Positions 7,518 to 9,966 of a stretch of 9,966 nt of DNA are shown piece after piece. Within the stretch, counting starts at the first letter, position 1. Every line of letters begins with the position of its first letter. Both the position numbers and the translations under genes were made by a program. Below the pieces are notes generated by a model, which saw only the letters and a program-made list of their open reading frames with translations, had not been told where the DNA came from and made no database searches. Source of the stretch: Phycisphaerae bacterium (lineage in GTDB: Bacteria > Planctomycetota > Phycisphaerae > Sedimentisphaerales > Anaerohalosphaeraceae); assembly GCA_003567095.1 (NCBI GenBank), contig PXAQ01000058.1, positions 1 through 9,966 of the forward strand, given 5' to 3'.

Positions 7518-7540
7518 TTTTACCGCCGGCAAGGGTAAAA
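7518..7540. repeat. Inverted repeat TTTTACC-N9-GGTAAAA, candidate ROK operator
   Basis: Perfect 7-bp arms at 7518-7524 and 7534-7540 enclose a GC-rich centre. An AT-rich dyad with a central spacer of about this size is reminiscent of operators of the NagC/Mlc group, which belong to the ROK family. It lies in the middle of the divergent region, upstream of both promoters. It could also be a weak RNA hairpin, but no transcript is expected to end here. Confidence 0.35.
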
Positions 7541-7648
7541 AATAATCTCATAGTGTGTGGTATTTCTGCTATCAACGATGGATAATATTGAGCAATGAGC
7601 GACTTATTCAATGTCCAAAGCAAAGGGATTGTATTGACCGGTGATGCC

Positions 7649-7677
7649 TTGTGGGTGTGGAAGAGAAGGTTTAAAAT
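7649..7677 (+). promoter_or_regulatory. gnd: Candidate promoter for gnd
   Basis: TTGTGG (7649-7654) and TAAAAT (7672-7677) are separated by 17 nt. The -10 matches 5 of 6 but the -35 only 3 of 6. Transcription would start near 7684, leaving a leader of about 70 nt that contains the imperfect palindrome at 7702-7717. No better pair was found in the gap. Confidence 0.3.
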
Positions 7678-7753
7678 TGAATCTTGAATTGCAAGACGAT
7701 CATGGGCTAAAGCTCATCTTTCGAATTAGGAACTTTTTAATTGGAGAATTAAC

Positions 7754-9205
7754 ATGTCTAAAGCGGATATTGCAGTGGTCGGTTTGGCGGTAATGGGCGA
7801 GAACCTCATCCTGAATATGGAAAGCAAGGGCTTTACGGTGGCCTGTTACAATCGGACGGTTTCGAAGGTCGATGACTTTATGAACGGCCGGGCGAGGGGC
7901 AAGAACATCATCGGCTGCAAGTCGATCGAGGAATTAGTTGCGAACCTCAAGACGCCGCGTAAGGTGATGGTGATGGTCAAAGCCGGCAAGCCCGTGGATG
8001 CGGTCATCGAGCAGGTGCTGCCCGTTCTGGACGATGGCGATATTATCATCGACGGCGGCAACAGCCACTTCATGGATACGACCCGGCGCACCGAGTACGT
8101 GGAAAGCAAAGGCAAGCTCTATATCGGCACCGGTGTCTCGGGCGGTGAAGAGGGTGCGCTGCTGGGCCCGTCGATTATGCCCGGCGGCTCAAAGGCGGCC
8201 TGGGAGCATGTCAAGCCTATCTTCCAGACGATTGCCGCCCAGACCGACGACGGCCAGCCGTGCTGCGACTGGGTGGGTGAAAACGGCGCCGGCCACTTTG
8301 TCAAGATGGTGCACAACGGTATCGAGTACGGCGATATGCAGATGATCTGTGAGACGTACCAGATGATGAAATACGGGCTGGGGATGAGCAACGCCGATAT
8401 GCACAAGGTCTTTGCCGAGTGGAACGACGGCGAGTTGGATTCGTACCTGATCGAGATCACGCGCGACATTCTCGGCTACAAAGACGCCGACGGCAACGCC
8501 GTGGTGGATCTGATACTCGATACCGCCGGCCAGAAGGGCACCGGCAAGTGGACGGTTGTGGCGGCGCTGGATGCCGGCCAGCCGCTGACGCTGATCGGCG
8601 AGGCGGCCTTTGCGCGGTGTCTGTCGGCACTGAAGGACGAGCGCGTCGCGGCCTCCAAGCTGCTCAAGGGGCCCGCTGCGCCCTTTAACGGCGACCGGGC
8701 CCAGATGATCGTCGACCTGCGGAAGGCCCTGTATGCCTCCAAGATCGTCAGCTACGCCCAGGGCTATCAGTTGATGCGGGCCGCAGCCGATGATTACGGC
8801 TGGCACCTCAATTACGGCGGCATCGCCCTGATGTGGCGCGGCGGCTGCATCATCCGCTCGGTCTTTTTGGGCAAGATCAAAGAGGCCTTTGACAAGAACC
8901 CCGACCTGACCAACCTGCTGCTGGCGCCGTTCTTTACCGAGGCGGTGGTCTCGGCCCAGGATGCGTGGCGGCGCATGGTGACCCAGGCCGTTCAGATGGG
9001 CGTGCCGATGCCCGCGATCAGTTCGGCGCTGGCCTATTACGACGGCTATCGCAGCGAGCGGCTGCCGGCCAACCTGCTGCAAGCCCAGCGCGACTATTTC
9101 GGCGCCCATACCTACGAGCGCGTCGATAAACCCCGCGGCCAGTTCTTCCATACCAACTGGACCGGACGCGGCGGCGAAACAGCGGCCTCGACGTACGTGG
9201 TTTGA
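7754..9205 (+). CDS. gnd: 6-phosphogluconate dehydrogenase, decarboxylating
   Basis: This enzyme converts 6-phosphogluconate to ribulose 5-phosphate and CO2, the last oxidative step of the pentose phosphate pathway. The 483 residues match the long (about 470-480) class. The Rossmann motif VVGLAVMGENLILN (8-21) is followed by NRT (33-35), where Arg normally contacts the NADP 2'-phosphate, so NADP preference is expected. Substrate and catalytic parts are complete: GGNSHFMDTTRR (101-112), GVSGGEEGALLGPSIMPGG (127-145), GAGHFVKMVHNGIEYGDMQ (178-196, with catalytic Lys184 and Glu191) and QKGTGKWT (260-267). The C-terminal tail includes YFGAHTYER and HTNWTGRGG. GGAGA 6 nt before ATG 7754 is a clear ribosome site. 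The gene is divergent from the ROK regulator and precedes the uxaC remnant in the same direction. Confidence 0.97.
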   Translation: MSKADIAVVGLAVMGENLILNMESKGFTVACYNRTVSKVDDFMNGRARGKNIIGCKSIEELVANLKTPRKVMVMVKAGKPVDAVIEQVLPVLDDGDIIIDGGNSHFMDTTRRTEYVESKGKLYIGTGVSGGEEGALLGPSIMPGGSKAAWEHVKPIFQTIAAQTDDGQPCCDWVGENGAGHFVKMVHNGIEYGDMQMICETYQMMKYGLGMSNADMHKVFAEWNDGELDSYLIEITRDILGYKDADGNAVVDLILDTAGQKGTGKWTVVAALDAGQPLTLIGEAAFARCLSALKDERVAASKLLKGPAAPFNGDRAQMIVDLRKALYASKIVSYAQGYQLMRAAADDYGWHLNYGGIALMWRGGCIIRSVFLGKIKEAFDKNPDLTNLLLAPFFTEAVVSAQDAWRRMVTQAVQMGVPMPAISSALAYYDGYRSERLPANLLQAQRDYFGAHTYERVDKPRGQFFHTNWTGRGGETAASTYVV

Positions 9206-9229
9206 TGTGAAATGTCAAATGTGAAATGT
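9205..9229 (+). repeat. Short direct repeat ATGTGAAATGT behind gnd
   Basis: ATGTGAAATGT occurs at 9205-9215 and again at 9219-9229, a 14-nt period starting on the last base of the gnd stop codon. A partial third copy, TGAAATGT, lies at 9262-9269, exactly where similarity to glucuronate isomerase begins. The repeats cover most of the boundary between gnd and the truncated gene. Confidence 0.6.
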
Positions 9230-9278
9230 GTCATAACAGGTGATAACTGTTGATGGGTAACTGAAATGTATATGCACG

Positions 9279-9656
9279 GTGATTTTTTGCAACATCAACC
9301 CCAAAGACAACGAAGTACAGGCCACGATACTGGGCAGCTTTCAGGACGACGTCACACCGGCCAAGATGCAGCTCGGCTCGGGCGGGTGGTTTCTGGATCA
9401 GATGGACGGGATGATCAAGCAGCTCAGCGCCCTGTCGAACCTGGGCCTGCTGAGTCGCTTTGTGGGGATGCTGACCGACTCGCGCAGCTTCTTGAGCTAT
9501 TCACGGCAGGAGTACTTCAGGCGAATCCTGTGCAACCTGATCGGCGACGAAGTGGAAAAAGGATGGTGGCCCCGGGATATGAAGCTGCTGGGCCAGATGG
9601 TGGGGGGTATCTGCTACAACAACCCCCGCAACTATTTTGATATGGCATGCGATTAG
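9279..9656 (+). pseudogene. uxaC: Glucuronate isomerase (UxaC) remnant, C-terminal quarter
   Basis: UxaC interconverts glucuronate/fructuronate and galacturonate/tagaturonate, the first step of hexuronate breakdown, and is normally about 470 residues. The frame from GTG 9279 to TAG 9654-9656 encodes only 125 residues, which align with the end of Uxa[17 protein letters not shown] comes first, then [17 protein letters not shown], then [20 protein letters not shown], then [13 protein letters not shown], ending in [14 protein letters not shown]. Similarity may start at about 9270 ([10 protein letters not shown]), but the same frame has TAA at 9258-9260. The barrel part with the metal ligands is missing, no ribosome site precedes the GTG, and the gap to gnd is too short to hold the lost part. 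The remaining frame has no stop or frameshift, so the loss may be recent or the fragment may be kept. Isomerase activity is not expected. Confidence 0.85.
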
Positions 9657-9682
9657 CCGTCCGGATGGATTGAAATAAAAAG

Positions 9683-9719
9683 ACGCCGGCTTTGAAAAGA
9701 GTTGGCGTTTTTATTTTTT
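9683..9719 (+). terminator. Strong intrinsic terminator behind the uxaC remnant
   Basis: ACGCCGGCTTT (9683-9693) pairs with AGAGTTGGCGT (9698-9708) over 11 bp, with three G-T wobbles, closed by a GAAA tetraloop. The tail TTTTATTTTTT (9709-9719) follows. It lies 26 nt after the TAG and ends the gnd/uxaC unit. Confidence 0.9.
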
Positions 9720-9733
9720 GCGGCAGAATTTTA

Positions 9734-9762
9734 TTGACAACTCGGTCTTTTTGAGGTAGATT
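9734..9762 (+). promoter_or_regulatory. Sigma70-type promoter for the DUF378 gene
   Basis: A perfect TTGACA (9734-9739) and TAGATT (9757-9762, 4 of 6) are 17 nt apart, directly after the terminator. Transcription would start near 9769, giving a leader of about 50 nt before the start codon. Confidence 0.65.
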
Positions 9763-9821
9763 GGCCAAAAATCGGCAGTCTTGTGTCGTAAAGTTAGCTC
9801 ATTTTTCTGAAAGGAAGCATG

Positions 9822-9966
9822 ATGAAGCTGAACACGGTGACATGGATAGCGATGATTCTTACTGTGGTTGGGGGATTGAACTGGGGGCTGGTGGGGCTGT
9901 TCGGGTTCGATCTGGTCAGGTGGCTGTTCACGGACACACTCGGCGTGGAGTTTTTGGCTCGGCTGG
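9822..9966 (+). CDS. DUF378 family small membrane protein (3' end outside window)
   Basis: The 48 visible codons begin MKLNTVTWIAMILTVVGGLN and continue WGLVGLFGFDLVRWLF. The GGLNWGLVG-FG-DLV core after a hydrophobic helix is the signature of DUF378, short proteins (usually 60-80 residues) with two membrane segments and no known function. Two ATGs lie in tandem at 9819 and 9822. AAGGA (9811-9815) is 6 nt before the second and only 3 nt before the first, so I chose 9822. The gene has its own promoter behind a terminator and is therefore a new transcription unit, not part of the gnd operon. No stop occurs before the window ends. Confidence 0.85.
   Translation, partial: MKLNTVTWIAMILTVVGGLNWGLVGLFGFDLVRWLFTDTLGVEFLARL

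Larger units (their letters stand above)
7418..7753. other. Divergent control region between the ROK gene and gnd
   Basis: This is 336 nt with no gene; I see no coding frame of note on either strand. It is AT-rich compared with its flanks. From left to right it holds the ROK promoter and the inverted repeat around it, a second inverted repeat at 7518-7540, a candidate gnd promoter, an imperfect palindrome ATGGGCTAAAGCTCAT at 7702-7717, and the gnd ribosome site GGAGA (7743-7747, 6 nt before the ATG). The span 7545-7640 shows nothing I can name. Confidence 0.6.

Noticed and set aside
8189..9151. Long open frame of 320 codons on the minus strand opposite gnd
   Set aside because: It lies wholly inside the strongly conserved gnd gene, has the low-complexity Gly/Arg/His-rich composition of an antisense shadow, and shows no recognisable motif.
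9266..9640. Frame of 124 codons starting at ATG 9266
   Set aside because: It is out of frame with the clear UxaC-like translation of the same DNA and is Gln/Arg-rich without any motif.

Overview
The window (about 10 kb, GC-rich coding DNA with AT-rich gaps) looks like ordinary bacterial chromosome. Gene content and style fit a Planctomycetota/Phycisphaerae-like bacterium: a GyrB with the long insertion, a stand-alone CoaB, small exported proteins of unknown function, a full-length 6-phosphogluconate dehydrogenase and a hexuronate-isomerase remnant. That placement is an inference of moderate to low confidence; no rRNA or clade-specific marker is present. I see no tRNA, rRNA, CRISPR array, transposase or phage gene.

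Layout. 1-1095 is the 3' part of gyrB, entering from the left and followed by a weak hairpin/T-run terminator. 1243-1926 is a TPR lipoprotein. It converges on a minus-strand pair, coaB then a methylguanine-DNA methyltransferase gene (3080 down to 1936), whose ends practically abut. 3275-3919 encodes a small exported protein. Directly behind it lies a remnant without a start codon that encodes the C-terminal half of a RelE-type toxin (3950-4093). Next comes a minus-strand series, read from 7417 down to 4099: a ROK-family regulator, rsmA, an exported protein of unknown function and a DUF1294 membrane protein. The last two overlap by 4 nt, so at least these are translationally coupled.

The ROK gene is divergent from gnd (7754-9205) across a 336-nt region. 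That region holds a good promoter for the ROK gene, two inverted repeats that are candidate operators, and a weaker promoter candidate for gnd. Behind gnd is a run of short ATGTGAAATGT repeats, then an open reading frame that is only the last quarter of glucuronate isomerase (UxaC). A strong intrinsic terminator closes this unit. A separate promoter then drives a small DUF378 membrane protein that runs off the right edge.

How the genes may work together: the ROK regulator, gnd and the uxaC relic suggest a sugar-acid/pentose-phosphate regulatory locus that has lost its hexuronate isomerase. The remaining genes are housekeeping (DNA topology, CoA synthesis, DNA repair, 16S rRNA methylation) with a few exported or membrane proteins of unknown role. 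I found no convincing new multi-gene system. The most interesting items are the two gene remnants and the ROK/gnd control region.
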